Assembly (NCBI GenBank): GCA_016223205.1
Contig: JACRPM010000007.1
Coordinates: forward strand, 118,688 to 182,687
Direction: 5' to 3'
Length of the DNA stretch: 64,000 nt
Source: Candidatus Saganbacteria bacterium
GTDB lineage: Bacteria; Margulisbacteria; WOR-1; XYC2-FULL-46-14; WPAF01
Shown in pieces: positions 31,551-43,119 of this stretch. Position 1 is the first letter of the stretch, and each line of letters starts with the position of its first letter. The notes beneath the pieces are model-generated. The model saw only the letters and a list, made by a program, of their open reading frames with translations. It did not search any database and had not been told where the DNA came from. Both the position numbers and the translations under genes were made by a program.

Positions 31551-32532
31551 GCCCCGGGTGGATTATTTTGCCGTTCTCAATGTTTATCCCGCCGGGAGGC
31601 ATTTTACCTTTAATGATATCCAACACGTAAGGCAGGATGGCGGCACCTAATGCTTCCGAGGTGGTCCGGGCGCCGAGGGAGGGGAGGTTGGGCGGGGCGA
31701 AACAAAAGATCTCGGTGCCGGGGATCTTCGGCAAGTCGAAGGGTGTAAGAATGCTGGTTTGTACGGCCCCCTCGATCCCGCCGCCCTGGTCGATATCCAC
31801 CGGATAGACGCAGCCGCCGGGCAGCATGGTCTTAAGCAATTTTTGAGTGATCAATTTTTCCGGCGATCTTCCCGAAGTATACATGGAAGAGACCGCGAAG
31901 GCAGCGCTGGCGATTGAGGATGGCAATTTCTTTAAGCTCACCCGATCGATAAGGTGAACCTCTAAACCGCGCAGCCCCAGTTCGTGCGCGGCGGTCGTCC
32001 CCACCATGCCTGCACCTAAAATGATGACCTTTAACTTTTTTCCCCACCCGATGGTCCTTAAAGAGTGCAGGGCGAACCAATCGGCGTGACGCGCCACCAC
32101 CCGGGCGGCGGCTTCGGACATGGGGGCCAGGCAGGGGAACCTCTTTTTGCCCTCGACTTCCACCTCGATGGTCTCCAGGCAAATAAAAGTAGCGCCGGTC
32201 TTTTGGGCCAGCTGGGTGCGCTTTTGGCTTTCGGCGAAGTGCTGAAAAGACATGAAAATATTCTTTTTCAATTTGGGGAAATCCTCTTCTTTGGTCTCTT
32301 TTACACCCAGAATAAGGTCCGCGGAAAGGGCTTCGTCGTGGCTTATGATACGGGCGCCGGCTTTTTCGTATTCCGCGTCCGGATAGCCGCTTTTTGATCC
32401 GGCATCCTTTTCGACCAGAACTTCGGCGAATTTTGAAAGTTTGGCGATCTGCGCGGGGGGAAGGATGACCCGCATCTCAACCTCGCGGCCGGCCGCATCG
32501 AGTTTTGATTCTCGCAAGATCCCGATCTTCAT
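31543..32532 (-). CDS. AlaDH/PNT family dehydrogenase
   Basis: A 329-residue protein of the alanine dehydrogenase / transhydrogenase N-terminal family. The N-terminal lobe starts KIGILRESK. The Rossmann domain has VIILGAGMVGTTAAHELGLR and ends in an acidic strand residue (HLIDR), favouring NAD. PVDIDQGGGIEGA resembles the alanine dehydrogenase VDIAIDQGG loop. It is about 40 residues shorter than typical Ald, and the usual E-x-R-V-A start motif is changed, so the substrate is uncertain. Alanine, lysine or another amino acid is possible. Leaderless divergent start with the P-ATPase gene. Confidence 0.78.
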   Translation of the reverse strand: MKIGILRESKLDAAGREVEMRVILPPAQIAKLSKFAEVLVEKDAGSKSGYPDAEYEKAGARIISHDEALSADLILGVKETKEEDFPKLKKNIFMSFQHFAESQKRTQLAQKTGATFICLETIEVEVEGKKRFPCLAPMSEAAARVVARHADWFALHSLRTIGWGKKLKVIILGAGMVGTTAAHELGLRGLEVHLIDRVSLKKLPSSIASAAFAVSSMYTSGRSPEKLITQKLLKTMLPGGCVYPVDIDQGGGIEGAVQTSILTPFDLPKIPGTEIFCFAPPNLPSLGARTTSEALGAAILPYVLDIIKGKMPPGGINIENGKIIHPGLR

Positions 32533-32546
32533 GCTAGAATTATAGC
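32533..32546. promoter_or_regulatory. 14-bp divergent promoter with overlapping -10 boxes
   Basis: The whole gap between two divergent start codons is the near-palindrome GCTAGAATTATAGC. Plus strand: TGC-TAGAAT, 6 nt, ATG (P-ATPase). Minus strand: TGC-TATAAT, 6 nt, ATG (dehydrogenase). The two -10 boxes overlap, so both mRNAs should be leaderless and the promoters mutually exclusive. Confidence 0.75.
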
Positions 32547-34994
32547 ATGGCGAAGATACAGATCGCGATCGCCGGCATGACCTGCGCCTCTTGCGTGCTT
32601 TCTATCGAAAACGCGTTAAAAAACGTTCCGGGAGTTAAATCCGCCGCGGTAAATTTCGCCTCCGAAAAAGCTACGATAGAATTCGATCCCGCGCAAATCG
32701 ACCGGAAGAAACTGGAAGAGATCATCGAAAATACCGGATATCATGTTATCCGGGCCGACCAGACGGCGGGAAGCATCCTGAAGCTTAGGGTGATCGGCAT
32801 GGATAATGCCCACTGCGTGCACACCGTCCACGGAGCGGTATCCGCTCTGCCCGGCATAATTTCCCAGGACCTTAAGGTCAACGAAAAAGCGATCATAAGT
32901 TTCGATCCCCAAAAAGTTTCTCCGCAGAAGATCAAAGCAGCCATCCTGGCCTCCGGCTATGAACCCATCGAAGAAGCGGAAGCCACCGTGGACGCGGAGA
33001 AAGCGGCGCGCGAGAGGGAAATTGCCGGCTTGCGGAACCGGTTCCTGCTTTCCGCTATTTTGAGCCTGCCGCTGTTTTATACCATGGTGGCGGCCCTGTT
33101 CGGCATCCCTTATCCGCCTTTTGTGACCGCCAACATGGCGCTTTTACAATTCTTGCTGGCCACGCCGGTGATGCTGGCGGGCTATATCTTTTTCACCCGC
33201 GGGATATTTTCTCTTTTTAAGACCAAAACCGCCAATATGGACACCTTGGTCGCCATCGGCACAGGCGCCGCCTATCTTTACAGCTTATGGGTCTCGGCCA
33301 ATATCTGGCTGGGACGGCAGATCGGCGGGGAGCTTTATTATGAAGTGGCGGCTTTCCTGATCGCCTTCATCCTGTTAGGAAAGTGGCTGGAGGCGGTGGC
33401 CAAGGGGAGGACCTCTGAAGCCATTAAAAGATTGATGGGCCTGGCGCCTAAGACGGCCTGGGTGGTTAGAGAGGGCAAAGAGATCGAGATACCCATAAGC
33501 GAAGTGGTGGTGGGCGATATATTGATAGTCAAGCCGGGGCAAAAAATACCGGTGGACGGCAAGATCGTCGACGGACAAAGCAGCGTGGATGAATCCATGG
33601 TGACCGGGGAGAGCATTCCGGTCGAGAAAAATCCCGGAGATAACGTGATCGGGGCCACCATCAACCTGCACGGCACCTTTCGCTTTGCCGCCGTCAAGGT
33701 GGGAGCGGATACGCTTCTCTCCCAGATAATAAAATTGGTGGAAGACGCCCAGGGCAGCAAGGCCCCCATCCAGGAGCTGGCCGACCAGATCTCCGCGGTC
33801 TTTGTCCCCACCGTGATGGGCATTGCGGCTTTGGCATTCATTATCTGGTTTTTCCTCGGCATGGGATTTACCTTCGCCCTCTCCATATTTATCGCGGTCT
33901 TGATCATCGCCTGTCCCTGCGCCATGGGGCTGGCCACGCCCACCGCGGTGATGGTGGGCACCGGGATCGGGGCGGAGCGGGGAATACTTATCAAGAGCGC
34001 CAAAGCCCTGCAAATGGCTTCGCTGATCGACACGGTGGTGCTGGATAAGACCGGGACCCTCACCCTCGGCAAGCCCCGGGTGATGGATATCCTGCCCGAT
34101 ACTTCCGCGGGGATCGTGAAGCAAGATGTTCTGTTCTATTCCGGCCTGGCGGAAAAACGCTCCGAGCATCCCCTGGCGGAAGCCATTTTAACCGAAGCAA
34201 AAACCCGGGGCATGGATATTCCCGATCCGGAAAGTTTTACCGCCATTCCCGGCAAAGGACTGGAAGCCGCTTATCAGGGCAAAAAGATCTTGCTGGGCAA
34301 CCGGAAACTGATGGCGGAGCGGGGGATCGATCTGGCCGATTGCGGACGGCAGATCGAGATCTTGGAATCGCAGGGAAAGACCGTGATGAACCTGGTCTTG
34401 GACGGCCGGCATATCGGCTGCATCGCGGTGGCCGATCCCTTAAAGGAGACCAGCCAGACGGCGGTGTTCACCCTGCATAAAATGAAAAAACGGGTGATCA
34501 TGATCACCGGCGACAACGCCCGCACCGCCCAGGCCATTGCCAAACTGGCCGGGGTGGATGAAGTGTTGGCGGAGGTCTTGCCGGCGGAAAAGGCGGGCGA
34601 GATAGCCAAGCTCCAAGGCGCGGGCCACAAAGTCTCGATGGTGGGGGACGGCATCAATGACGCGCCCGCCCTGGCGCAGTCGGACCTGGGTATCGCCATC
34701 GGCTCCGGCACGGACGTAGCAATAGAATCGGGGGATGTGGTTCTAGTGAGGGACGATCTGCGGGATGTGGCAGTGGCCATGGACCTTTCGCGCTTTACCA
34801 TGCGCAAGATCCGGCAGAACCTTTTCTGGGCGTTTTTCTATAACATCATCGGTATTCCGGTGGCAGCGGGGGTGCTTTATCCCGTTTTCGGCTTCTTGCT
34901 TAACCCGGTCATCGCCGGAGCGGCCATGGCGGCCTCCTCGGTCTCGGTGGTCTCCAATTCCCTGCTGATGCGAAGCTACCGACCGAAGACCTAA
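32547..34994 (+). CDS. copA: P1B-type ATPase, copper-transporting type
   Basis: An 815-residue heavy-metal ATPase. Two N-terminal HMA domains are present. The first keeps the CxxC in GMTCASC; the second has GMDNAHC and so has lost one cysteine. The transmembrane metal site is CPC in [19 protein letters not shown]. Catalytic motifs are [17 protein letters not shown] (phosphorylated Asp), SEHPLAEA and [12 protein letters not shown]. The CPC with these flanks is typical of Cu+ exporters of the CopA group; metal choice is inferred. About eight membrane helices. No copper chaperone or regulator is adjacent. Confidence 0.92.
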   Translation: MAKIQIAIAGMTCASCVLSIENALKNVPGVKSAAVNFASEKATIEFDPAQIDRKKLEEIIENTGYHVIRADQTAGSILKLRVIGMDNAHCVHTVHGAVSALPGIISQDLKVNEKAIISFDPQKVSPQKIKAAILASGYEPIEEAEATVDAEKAAREREIAGLRNRFLLSAILSLPLFYTMVAALFGIPYPPFVTANMALLQFLLATPVMLAGYIFFTRGIFSLFKTKTANMDTLVAIGTGAAYLYSLWVSANIWLGRQIGGELYYEVAAFLIAFILLGKWLEAVAKGRTSEAIKRLMGLAPKTAWVVREGKEIEIPISEVVVGDILIVKPGQKIPVDGKIVDGQSSVDESMVTGESIPVEKNPGDNVIGATINLHGTFRFAAVKVGADTLLSQIIKLVEDAQGSKAPIQELADQISAVFVPTVMGIAALAFIIWFFLGMGFTFALSIFIAVLIIACPCAMGLATPTAVMVGTGIGAERGILIKSAKALQMASLIDTVVLDKTGTLTLGKPRVMDILPDTSAGIVKQDVLFYSGLAEKRSEHPLAEAILTEAKTRGMDIPDPESFTAIPGKGLEAAYQGKKILLGNRKLMAERGIDLADCGRQIEILESQGKTVMNLVLDGRHIGCIAVADPLKETSQTAVFTLHKMKKRVIMITGDNARTAQAIAKLAGVDEVLAEVLPAEKAGEIAKLQGAGHKVSMVGDGINDAPALAQSDLGIAIGSGTDVAIESGDVVLVRDDLRDVAVAMDLSRFTMRKIRQNLFWAFFYNIIGIPVAAGVLYPVFGFLLNPVIAGAAMAASSVSVVSNSLLMRSYRPKT

Positions 34995-35036
34995 ATCCCT
35001 GAAATTCTGCAATTCCCCGCACGATAATAATTTGCT

Positions 35037-35810
35037 ATGGCAATCAACTCTTCTGCATTGCGGAGCGGGCCGCCCGACCGGGCCAGGTATTCGATTGAAA
35101 GGAACCGGGGGCTGGTGGGATTATTTATTAAAAAATACAGAGGGCTTAACCTTGACCCACAGATGTTGGAAAGCGCAGTTTGGGAGGGCTTGAGAAAGAC
35201 CTCATTGGCCTATGATCCCAACCGGGGGAGTAAGTTCTCTTATTATGCTTGGAAAAAAGTTTCGGCTGAAGTTCATGGTGCTTTGGAGCGTAAGCTCAAA
35301 GATTATCTTGGCTCCCTTTTTCTAGCCAGGTTGGCGTTGAAATTGGGGAGGGTCGAAAGAAAATATCTGGCTAAAAACGGCTGTTACCCCAGCGACTCCG
35401 AAGCCGCGAAGATTTTGGGTGCAACGGAGAAATCGGTGGCTAGGGTTAGAAGCCGACGGGGGCAAGAGCCGGTATATCTTTTTAGCCCCAAAGGCAAAAG
35501 CCCGATAAAAATGGAGATAGATTACATTCCGGACCATTCGATCGCAACGCCTCTCGAAGAGCTTTTACAAAGAGAAGCGCAGGCCCAATTTGAGGAGGCG
35601 CTTAGGTCTCTGCCGCCCCGGCAGTTTTTCGTGTTGTCTTCACGGTTCGGGATCGGGGAAAAGCATGAACAAACACTCGAAGAAGTAGGAGAGATGTTGG
35701 GTACCCGGGAAAGGGGCAGGCCATTTACCAAAGAGAACATTCGTCTGATCGAAAACCAGGCCAAAGAACAAATTAGAACTAATTTCCCTTCTTTAGCGGA
35801 TAATCTTTAA
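35037..35810 (+). CDS. Sigma-70 family factor
   Basis: A 257-residue sigma factor. Region 2 is recognisable in NRGLVGLFIKKYRGLNLD, the AYDPNRGSKFSYYAWKKV core and EVHGALE. A region 3-like helix follows. Region 4 is LPPRQFFVLSSRFGIG with a helix-turn-helix EQTLEEVGEMLGTRERG and ENIRLIENQAKEQIR. It lacks region 1.1, so it is an alternative group 3-like sigma. No anti-sigma gene is adjacent. A GATAAT lies 8 nt upstream of the ATG. The 3' end overlaps convergent ileS by 32 bp. Confidence 0.82.
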   Translation: MAINSSALRSGPPDRARYSIERNRGLVGLFIKKYRGLNLDPQMLESAVWEGLRKTSLAYDPNRGSKFSYYAWKKVSAEVHGALERKLKDYLGSLFLARLALKLGRVERKYLAKNGCYPSDSEAAKILGATEKSVARVRSRRGQEPVYLFSPKGKSPIKMEIDYIPDHSIATPLEELLQREAQAQFEEALRSLPPRQFFVLSSRFGIGEKHEQTLEEVGEMLGTRERGRPFTKENIRLIENQAKEQIRTNFPSLADNL

Positions 35811-38616
35811 CCACTTTAGCACAGCGGTCGCAGAGGGTGGGATGATCGTGGTGTTTGCCAACTTCTTCACTCCACATCCAGCAGCGTTCACATTTGCGGC
35901 CTAAAGCGTGAGTTACCCTGGGATCGGCTTTACCGGGGTAAAGCTTAACCTGCGAAACAATAAAGAACATGGGCAATAAGGCCTCGATCGACTCCAACGC
36001 CTTAAGATCTTCTCCCTCGGCAAAGACCTCCAGCGCGGCTTCGTTCGAGGAGGCGATGGTTTTCTGGTTGCGGGCTTCTTCTAATATTTTATAGACCCTT
36101 TCACGGACGGAAAGCAGGGTATCCCATTTGGCTCCCAGATCTTCATCCAGATATTCCTTTTTTACCTCGGGAAAGCCCAAAAGAAAAACGCTTTTTTCTT
36201 TGGGTTGGCTGTAGGAATATATATTCTCCGCGGTATAGGAAAGAATAGGGGAGAGCAGGCGGGTCAAGCTATCTAATATTTCGGCCAGGGCGGATTGCGC
36301 CGAACGTCTTTTAGGTGAATTCTTGGCATCGCAATACAGCCGGTCCTTGCTCATATCCAGGTATAATGCCGAAAGGTCGTTCACGCAAAAATCGTAGATC
36401 GAGTGATAAACGATGTGGAATTCGAAATCGTCGTAGGCCTTTTTGACCTTCTCGATCAGGCGGTGCAGGCGGAAAAGGATCCAGCGGTCGATCTCGAGCA
36501 ACCCCCTCTCTTTCTCCCCCTTGGCAAGGGGGAGATGTCCCGAGCTCTGTCGAGGGACAGAGGGGGTAAAATCATTAAGATTGCTAAGTAAAAAGCGGCA
36601 GGTGTTCCTGATCTTCAGATAAGCGTCCTGGACCTGTTTTAAGATCATATCCGAGGCCGCCATATCGTTCCTAAAGTCGGTCGAAGCCACCCACAACCTT
36701 AAAACATCCGCCCCGTACTTTTTGACCACCGCCTGGGGATCCACCACATTGCCCAGCGATTTGCTCATCTTCTTGCCGTGGTCGTCGATGGTGAAGCCGT
36801 GGGTTAAAACGGCGTCAAAGGGGGCGCGGTCCATCTGTCCCATGCCGACCAAGAGAGACGATTGGAACCAGCCGCGATGCTGATCGGATCCTTCAAGATA
36901 AAGATCGGCAGGCCCGTTTATGACCGCCGCGTAAGAGGAGCCCGATTCGAACCATACATCCAAAATATCGGTCTCCTTATTAAATCCTTCTCCGCCGCAA
37001 GCCGGGCACTTGGTCCCGGGCGGCAAAATGTCTGAAGCTTCCTTGCTGAACCAGCCGTTGGTGCCCTCCAAGCGGATGAGTTCGCGAATGGACCGGTTGA
37101 AGATCCCCGTGGTCTGGGGTTTCCCGCACTCTATACAATAGAAAGCCGGCACCGGCACGCCCCAGGAACGCTGGCGGGAGACGCACCAATCCGGCCGGGT
37201 TTCCACCATCCCCCGGATGCGGTTCTCTCCCCAGCCGGGATACCACTTGGTGCGGGCAATGGCCTTAAGGGCTTTGCCGCGCAGGTCGTTCTTATCGACC
37301 GATATGAACCATTGCTCGGTGGCCCGGAAGATGACCGGTTTTTTGCATCGCCAGCAGTGGGGATAAGAATGTTTAAAGAATTCTAATTTAAGGAGAGTCC
37401 CGTTCTCCTGCATTTTTTCCGTGATGAGCTTATTGGACTCATCGTAGCGCCGGCCTTTGATAAAGTCGGGAACGGTTTCATCAAAATATCCGCGTGCGTT
37501 CACCGGCATGACGATGGGGAGCTTATATTTTAAGCCCGCCTGGTAATCTTCTGCGCCATGCCCCGGGGCGATGTGCACAAAACCGGTCCCGGTCTCCGCT
37601 GTTACCAGCTCTCCCAAGATCACCGGCACCTCTTTTTCGATAAAAGGGTGTTTTAATAGTATGCCTTCGAGCATCTTTCCCTTGGTCTTATCGAGGATCT
37701 TGTGTTCCTTAAGCTCCACATGCTTTTTAAAATCTTCGAGCAGGCCTTCGGCCACGATCAAGACCTCCCGCCCGGTACAGAGGAAGACATATTCCATTTC
37801 GGGGTGCGCGGCCACCGCCACATTGGCGGGCAAGGTCCAGGGAGTGGTCGTCCAGATCACGATCGACCAGGGAAGTTCCGTTGGTAAATTGGGATTTTTT
37901 ATGTTGGTATTTATTTGTGATTTGGGATTTGTTATTTGAAATTTAACGTAGATGGAGGGGGACTTCTCATCCTCATATTCGAGTTCTGCCTCCGCCAGGG
38001 CCGTCTGGTCGGTAGGGCACCAATGGATGGGCTTGAGTCCCCGATAAACATAACCCCGCTCCGCGAGAACACCGAAAAGCTCCACGATCTTTTCCTCATA
38101 GGAGTGGTCGATGGTCAGGTAAGGTTTGTCCCACTCTGCGAAGATCCCGAGCTTCTTGAATTCCCGGCGCTGGAGATCCACATATTTTAGGGCGTATTCC
38201 TTGCACCTTTCCCGGAACTCGGTGACGCTCATCTCTTTCCGTTTATCGCCGATCTCCTTAAGGAGCTGGGTCTCGATCGGCAGGCCGTGGCAGTCCCAGC
38301 CGGGAACATAAGGCGCGTAGAAACCGCATTGGCCCTTATACTTCACCACGATGTCTTTGAGTATCTTGTTGAGCGCATGGCCCAGGTGGATGTCGCCGTT
38401 GGGGTAGGGCGGGCCGTCATGAAGTACATACCTACGCTCTACGCTCGACGACTCGACCGAGCTCGTCGAGGTCTTTCTACTTTCTACTTTCTCCAGCAAT
38501 TTATGATAGATATCCAACTCATCCCAGAGCTTGAGGCAATCTTCCTCCACCTTAGCGGAATTAGCGCGGATGGGAAAATCGGTCTGGGGCAGGTTCAGTG
38601 TGGATTTGTATTCCAT
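35779..38616 (-). CDS. ileS: Isoleucyl-tRNA synthetase
   Basis: A 945-residue class I synthetase. HIGH motif: [39 protein letters not shown]. The editing domain contains [14 protein letters not shown]. The C-terminal zinc finger is CERCW...CDRC. Three low-complexity insertions lie between conserved blocks. One ([16 protein letters not shown], 38432-38493) precedes the HIGH block. One (38-bp region near 37913) precedes the editing domain. The third, a 67-bp palindrome (36501-36567), lies near the anticodon-binding domain. All keep the frame. Start and lon stop share TGATG. Confidence 0.96.
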   Translation of the reverse strand: MEYKSTLNLPQTDFPIRANSAKVEEDCLKLWDELDIYHKLLEKVESRKTSTSSVESSSVERRYVLHDGPPYPNGDIHLGHALNKILKDIVVKYKGQCGFYAPYVPGWDCHGLPIETQLLKEIGDKRKEMSVTEFRERCKEYALKYVDLQRREFKKLGIFAEWDKPYLTIDHSYEEKIVELFGVLAERGYVYRGLKPIHWCPTDQTALAEAELEYEDEKSPSIYVKFQITNPKSQINTNIKNPNLPTELPWSIVIWTTTPWTLPANVAVAAHPEMEYVFLCTGREVLIVAEGLLEDFKKHVELKEHKILDKTKGKMLEGILLKHPFIEKEVPVILGELVTAETGTGFVHIAPGHGAEDYQAGLKYKLPIVMPVNARGYFDETVPDFIKGRRYDESNKLITEKMQENGTLLKLEFFKHSYPHCWRCKKPVIFRATEQWFISVDKNDLRGKALKAIARTKWYPGWGENRIRGMVETRPDWCVSRQRSWGVPVPAFYCIECGKPQTTGIFNRSIRELIRLEGTNGWFSKEASDILPPGTKCPACGGEGFNKETDILDVWFESGSSYAAVINGPADLYLEGSDQHRGWFQSSLLVGMGQMDRAPFDAVLTHGFTIDDHGKKMSKSLGNVVDPQAVVKKYGADVLRLWVASTDFRNDMAASDMILKQVQDAYLKIRNTCRFLLSNLNDFTPSVPRQSSGHLPLAKGEKERGLLEIDRWILFRLHRLIEKVKKAYDDFEFHIVYHSIYDFCVNDLSALYLDMSKDRLYCDAKNSPKRRSAQSALAEILDSLTRLLSPILSYTAENIYSYSQPKEKSVFLLGFPEVKKEYLDEDLGAKWDTLLSVRERVYKILEEARNQKTIASSNEAALEVFAEGEDLKALESIEALLPMFFIVSQVKLYPGKADPRVTHALGRKCERCWMWSEEVGKHHDHPTLCDRCAKVVKDYPLKKGN
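36501..36567. repeat. GC-rich palindromic repeat, 67-bp type, copy 2, inside ileS
   Basis: Same length and nearly the same sequence as 6009-6075: arms ACCCCCTCTCT/AGAGGGGGT and core CTCCCCCTTG/CAAGGGGGAG. In ileS it is translated on the minus strand as a segment containing [20 protein letters not shown], which has no counterpart in usual IleRS. Confidence 0.88.
37913..37947. repeat. Heptamer array, five units, in ileS
   Basis: Five 7-bp units near ATTTGTT (35 bp), a rotation of the family in hemW at 6556. More degenerate copies may extend to about 37887. It encodes [13 protein letters not shown] before the editing domain. Confidence 0.8.
38432..38493. repeat. Composite heptamer array in ileS
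   Basis: Two exact CTACGCT units, a short palindromic stretch with TCGACGA and GAGCTC, then three CTTTCTA-type units. The last family is the complement of the AGAAAGT units in aroA. Read on the minus strand it gives a Ser/Thr/Arg-rich loop just before the HIGH block. Confidence 0.7.
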
Positions 38617-41045
38617 CAGGCGTACATTTGGCCTTCGATCGGCGGCCGGGGAGGGCGGGGAGATTTGCCGGGCTTGACGGGATTCTTGGTCAAAGCCAGT
38701 TTCAACACCTCGTCCATCTCTTTGACGAAATTGATCTTCAGGTCGGCCGGGACCTCTTTTTTAAGTTCATCGATATCTTTTTTGTTCTCTTCCGGCAAGA
38801 TCACCTCAAAAATGCCGGCCCGACGCGCCCCCAAGAGCTTTTCCTTGAGCCCGCCGATGGGCAAAATCTTGCCTCGTAGGGTTATCTCCCCGGTCATGGC
38901 CAGATCCCGCCGGACTGGGATACCGCACAGGGCCGAGGTTAACGCCGTGGCGATGGTGATGCCGGCGGAGGGGCCGTCCTTGGGCACCGCGCCTTCCGGT
39001 ACGTGGATGTGAATGTCGAACTTGCGGTAGAAGTTCTCATCGAGCCCCAGCTCCTCCGCCCGCGAGCGCACATAGCTTAAGGCGGCCTTGGCCGATTCCT
39101 GCATCACATCCCCTAATTGCCCGGTCAAGGTCAAGCTCCCTCTGCCCTTCATGATGGTAACTTCGATCGGGATGGTATCGCCCCCTACCTCGGTCCACAC
39201 CAGCCCGGTGGCGGTGCCCACCTGGTCGGCTTCTTCAGCCAGACCGTAGCGATATTTGGGGGCTCCCAGGTATTCCAATAGATCGGCCCTGGATACTTTA
39301 AATTTCTTTTTCTCTTTTTCCTTTACCAAGATGGTCGCGAGCTTACGCAATACCGTGGCGATGGTGCGCTCTAAGCTCCGGACCCCGGATTCTTTGGTGT
39401 AATCGCGGATGATGGACTTAAGCGCTTCGGATTCGAACTCCACCTGGTCGGCTTTGAGCCCGTGTTTTTCAAGTTCCCGGGGGATCAAATAGCCCTTGGC
39501 TATCTCGGCTTTCTCTTCTTCGGTATAGCCCGACATCTCGATGATCTCCATGCGGTCGCGCAGGGGGCGGGGAACGGGTTCCATGGTATTGGCGGTGGTG
39601 ATGAAGAAGACATCCGAGAGATCGAAAGGTAATTCCATATAGTGGTCCGAAAAGGACTTGTTCTGTTCGGGATCCAAAACCTCGAGCAGGGCCGAGGCGG
39701 GATCCCCCCGAAAGTCGGTGCCCATCTTGTCGATCTCATCCAGCAGAAAGACCGGATTGGCCACTCCCACCTTATGGATGTTCTGGATAATGCGGCCGGG
39801 CAGTGCTCCCACGTAAGTGCGGCGATGTCCGCGGATCTCGGCCTCGTCCCGGATGCCGCCGAGCGATACCCGGATGAACTTTCTTCCCATGGCGCGGGCG
39901 ATTGAACTTGCGATCGAGGTTTTCCCTACCCCGGGCGGGCCCACCAGACAGAGGATGGTGCCGCCGATCTTGCCGGTCAGCTGCAGAACCGCGAAGTATT
40001 CCAATATCCTTTCTTTAACTTTCTCCAGGCCAAAATGGTCGTCATTTAATATCTTTTCCACTTCATGGATGTCCAGCTTGCTTTTGGTCTTCTTTTTCCA
40101 GGGAAGCTCCACCAGCCAATCCAGGTAAGTGCGGATAACGGTGGCCTCGGCCACCATGGAGGGCATCTTGCTAAGCCGTTCCAGCTCCTTCTCGGCTTTT
40201 TCTTTTACCTCGGCGGGCAGTTTGCCCTGCTCGATCTTTTTCTTGTATTCCGCGATCTCGGGCTGGGCTTCTTCGGATTCCACCTCTTCCCCCAGCTCCT
40301 CCTGGATGGCGCGCATTTTTTCCTTAAGATAATATTCTTTCTGGACCTTCTCGATCTGCTTGCGGACCTTCCCCTGGAGCTTTTTCTCAACCTCCAGGAC
40401 CTCGATCTCTTTTTCGAGTATATCCACCAGCTTCTTTAAGCGCTTTTCGATCTGTACCGCCTCGAGGATCGTCTGTTTTTCCTCGACCTTGAGCGTGAGA
40501 TAGGAAGAGATGAGGTCGGCCAGGCGTCCCGGCTGGTCCACATTGATGATGGACATCAAAGTTTCGGGCGGGATGCGCTTATTGAGCTTGACGTAGGATT
40601 CAAATAGCTTGATGACGGTGCGTACCAGGGCTTCGGACTCAATGGTCAGGCCCTCGGGTTCATTAAGCCGCGAGACGGCGGCCTTAAAGTAGGGGGCCTC
40701 CTGAATGATCTTCTCGATCTTTACCCGGGCGACACCCTCTACCAGTATCTTGGTGGTGCCGTCCGGCAAAGAGAGGAGTTGTACGATCTCGGAGAGGGTG
40801 CCGATGGCGCACAGGTCCTTGGGGCCGGGCTCTTCTACCTCTTCGCTCTTCTGGGAGACAAAGACCACCAGTTTCTCTTTTTCGAGAGTATGTTCTAATG
40901 CCTTAACCGAGCGGCTGCGGCCGATAAAAAGCGGCACGATCATCTGGGGAAAGACCACCATGTTGCGCAGGGGAATTAGGGGCAGTTCATCCTTCCACTC
41001 GGCGAGTTTCTCGGGCTTGTCCTTATCCGGCTTTTGTTCCGGCAT
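38616..41045 (-). CDS. lon: ATP-dependent protease Lon
   Basis: An 809-residue LonA. The N-terminal substrate domain ([20 protein letters not shown]) is followed by a coiled-coil linker. The AAA+ module has Walker [20 protein letters not shown] and Walker [11 protein letters not shown]. The protease domain has the Ser-Lys dyad in [12 protein letters not shown] and [17 protein letters not shown]. The C-terminus is Pro/Arg-rich (SPRPPRPPI). It shares a likely transcript tig-clpP-lon-ileS; the stop overlaps the ileS start. Confidence 0.97.
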   Translation of the reverse strand: MPEQKPDKDKPEKLAEWKDELPLIPLRNMVVFPQMIVPLFIGRSRSVKALEHTLEKEKLVVFVSQKSEEVEEPGPKDLCAIGTLSEIVQLLSLPDGTTKILVEGVARVKIEKIIQEAPYFKAAVSRLNEPEGLTIESEALVRTVIKLFESYVKLNKRIPPETLMSIINVDQPGRLADLISSYLTLKVEEKQTILEAVQIEKRLKKLVDILEKEIEVLEVEKKLQGKVRKQIEKVQKEYYLKEKMRAIQEELGEEVESEEAQPEIAEYKKKIEQGKLPAEVKEKAEKELERLSKMPSMVAEATVIRTYLDWLVELPWKKKTKSKLDIHEVEKILNDDHFGLEKVKERILEYFAVLQLTGKIGGTILCLVGPPGVGKTSIASSIARAMGRKFIRVSLGGIRDEAEIRGHRRTYVGALPGRIIQNIHKVGVANPVFLLDEIDKMGTDFRGDPASALLEVLDPEQNKSFSDHYMELPFDLSDVFFITTANTMEPVPRPLRDRMEIIEMSGYTEEEKAEIAKGYLIPRELEKHGLKADQVEFESEALKSIIRDYTKESGVRSLERTIATVLRKLATILVKEKEKKKFKVSRADLLEYLGAPKYRYGLAEEADQVGTATGLVWTEVGGDTIPIEVTIMKGRGSLTLTGQLGDVMQESAKAALSYVRSRAEELGLDENFYRKFDIHIHVPEGAVPKDGPSAGITIATALTSALCGIPVRRDLAMTGEITLRGKILPIGGLKEKLLGARRAGIFEVILPEENKKDIDELKKEVPADLKINFVKEMDEVLKLALTKNPVKPGKSPRPPRPPIEGQMYA

Positions 41046-41050
41046 TAGTT

Positions 41051-41671
41051 TTACTTGCCTTTCTTGGCTTCCAATCCCTTAATGGTCGATATGACCTCGT
41101 CCACCAGCCCGTATTTGATGGCTTCATCCGCGGACATGTAAAAATCGCGGTCGGTATCTTTTTCCACCTTGGCCAGGGGCTGGCCGGTGTGTTTGGCGAC
41201 GATCTCGTTCAGCAGTTTTTTAACCCGCAGTATCTCGTGGGTCTGGATCTCGATATCGGTGGCCTGGCCCTGGGCCCCGCCCAGCGGTTGGTGGATCATG
41301 ATGCGGGCATTAGGCAGGGCAAAACGGTTGCCCTTATTTCCCGCCGCGAGCAGAACCGCCGCCATGCTGGCCGCCTGGCCGATGCAGATGGTGGTGATGG
41401 GGGTCTGCAGATACTGCATGGTATCGTAGATGGCCAAACCCGCGGTCACCACGCCTCCCGGCGAGTTGATGTACATGGAGACCGGCTTGGACGCGTCCTC
41501 GGAAGCTAGAAACAGCAACTGGGCGATTATCAGGTTGCTGATCTCATCATCGATGGGGGTGCCGATAAAGATGATGCGTTCCTTAAGCAGACGCGAAAAG
41601 ATATCATAGGCCCGCTCCCCCCGCGCGCTTTGTTCCACTACCATCGGGATCAACTGTGACTTTTCCTTCAT
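41051..41671 (-). CDS. clpP: ATP-dependent Clp protease proteolytic subunit
   Basis: A 206-residue ClpP. Catalytic triad: Ser in [14 protein letters not shown], His in [13 protein letters not shown], Asp in the [20 protein letters not shown] block. It starts within the tig end (ATGA overlap) and lies 5 bp from lon. No clpX follows, unlike the common tig-clpP-clpX order; lon takes its place here. Confidence 0.97.
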   Translation of the reverse strand: MKEKSQLIPMVVEQSARGERAYDIFSRLLKERIIFIGTPIDDEISNLIIAQLLFLASEDASKPVSMYINSPGGVVTAGLAIYDTMQYLQTPITTICIGQAASMAAVLLAAGNKGNRFALPNARIMIHQPLGGAQGQATDIEIQTHEILRVKKLLNEIVAKHTGQPLAKVEKDTDRDFYMSADEAIKYGLVDEVISTIKGLEAKKGK

Positions 41672-42972
41672 TTTTTCTCCTCCTCTTCTTCGATCGTGGC
41701 GTTCTCCACCAAAAAGTTAAGCGCTTTCCTGCGTAAAAGATAATCTTCGATGTAATGGTGGCCGGAATGGCTCAAGGACTTCTTGTATTCTTCCGCCGGA
41801 ACGTTGATGCTTTTGGCTATCATATTCAATTCCTCATCCAGATCTTGAGGAGTGACGGTGATATTTTCCAACTCCGAGACCTTCTTGAGCACTACTTTAC
41901 CCTTGGCGCGCGAGAGGGCGGGGGTCTTGAATTCTTTCTTTAAGTCTTCTTCCGTCTTGCGGATACCCTTGAGGTAATCGTCGAGGGTGAGATTGCTCCG
42001 GGCAAGAGATGATTTAAGCTCATCGAGCATGACGTCGGTCTCGACTTTTATCAAGGCCTCCGGCAATTCAACTTCCGCCGTCTTGCCGGCCTCTTCGATG
42101 AGCTTATTTTTTAAATCTGCTTCGGATTCTTCCTTCTTTTCCATTTCCAGGGATAGTTTAAGTTCTTCCTTGAGCTCGGCCAGCGTCCCATAGCGGCTCA
42201 CCTTTTTGGCTAATTCGTCGTCGAGCGGCAGGAGTTCACGCGCAGTGATCTTGTCGATCTTGACCTTAAAGTGAACTTCTTTTCCGGCGATCTCCTTGAT
42301 CCCGTATTTGTCCGGGAATTTCAAGGAAAAGCTCTTCGCTTCCCCGGTCTTTAAGCCGACCAGCTGATCGTCAAACTCCGGGCTGATGTGGCCGGCTCCT
42401 AAAGGCAAAAACTGGAGCTTCCTCGGCCAGCGTTTGATGGGAGCTCCCTTTGATTCGGCCTCGATCTCGATATCCAAGGTGTCGCCCTGGTTTGCCCCGC
42501 GGCCGTCTACCTCGATCCTCTTGGCAAAACGGTTCTGGAGGTTGCCCAGCACGGCCAAAAGCTCTTCTTCGGTAACTTTCGCGGGTTTCTTTTGAGCTTT
42601 GATGCCTTTGTATTTGCCCAGTTTTACCTCGGGATAAACTTCCACTTCGAGCTTAAATACGATTGGCTGGCCGGTTTCTTGTTTTATGATGTCGACTTTG
42701 GGGTAATCCACCGGGTCGATCTTGGCTTCTTTAATGATATTGGGATAGAGGTCGGCGATGAGGTCCTGGGCGGCCTGGTCGGCCACGGCGGCAGCGTCAA
42801 ATGTCTTCTCCACCATAGATTTGGGGGCCTTTCCGGGGCGGAAACCGGGCATTTTTACCTTTCGGGAGAGCCGCTCCAGCGTCTTTTCGGCGGCCTCTTT
42901 GACCTTGGCGGCGTCTTCCTCGACCTCCAACGTCACAAGGTTGCCCGTGCGGGTTTGCTTGAGGATTTTCAT
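41668..42972 (-). CDS. tig: Trigger factor
   Basis: A 434-residue ribosome-associated chaperone. The ribosome-binding signature [14 protein letters not shown] is in the N-terminal domain. The central PPIase FKBP-like domain starts near [16 protein letters not shown], and the helical C-terminal domain follows. It heads tig-clpP-lon-ileS. A TGG-TATAAT box ends 8 nt before the ATG, so the mRNA leader should be 0-2 nt. Confidence 0.95.
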   Translation of the reverse strand: MKILKQTRTGNLVTLEVEEDAAKVKEAAEKTLERLSRKVKMPGFRPGKAPKSMVEKTFDAAAVADQAAQDLIADLYPNIIKEAKIDPVDYPKVDIIKQETGQPIVFKLEVEVYPEVKLGKYKGIKAQKKPAKVTEEELLAVLGNLQNRFAKRIEVDGRGANQGDTLDIEIEAESKGAPIKRWPRKLQFLPLGAGHISPEFDDQLVGLKTGEAKSFSLKFPDKYGIKEIAGKEVHFKVKIDKITARELLPLDDELAKKVSRYGTLAELKEELKLSLEMEKKEESEADLKNKLIEEAGKTAEVELPEALIKVETDVMLDELKSSLARSNLTLDDYLKGIRKTEEDLKKEFKTPALSRAKGKVVLKKVSELENITVTPQDLDEELNMIAKSINVPAEEYKKSLSHSGHHYIEDYLLRRKALNFLVENATIEEEEEKK

Positions 42973-42980
42973 ATCGAATA

Positions 42981-42989
42981 ATTATACCA
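42981..42989 (-). promoter_or_regulatory. Extended -10 promoter of tig
   Basis: On the minus strand TGG-TATAAT; no good -35 is visible 17 bp upstream. The start codon is 8 nt away. Confidence 0.7.
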
Positions 42990-42993
42990 TATT

Positions 42994-43011
42994 AATGGGC
43001 GAGAGAGGACT
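42994..43011. repeat. Copy of the tRNA-Leu 3' end (possible att site)
   Basis: AATGGGCGAGAGAGGACT matches 18 of 18 bp with 43650-43667, which is the 3' end of the tRNA-Leu gene, in the same orientation. The two copies bracket 0.66 kb holding one unknown gene, as an integrated element would leave. Confidence 0.75.
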
Positions 43012-43119
43012 TATAAATATTGTTAAAAATTGAAATTCGGAGCGATTTTTGACAAGTTTATTTTAACTTGAAATTTTTGTAATAAGGGCACGATAATGAA
43101 ATAAGAGGTGAAGATTTAT

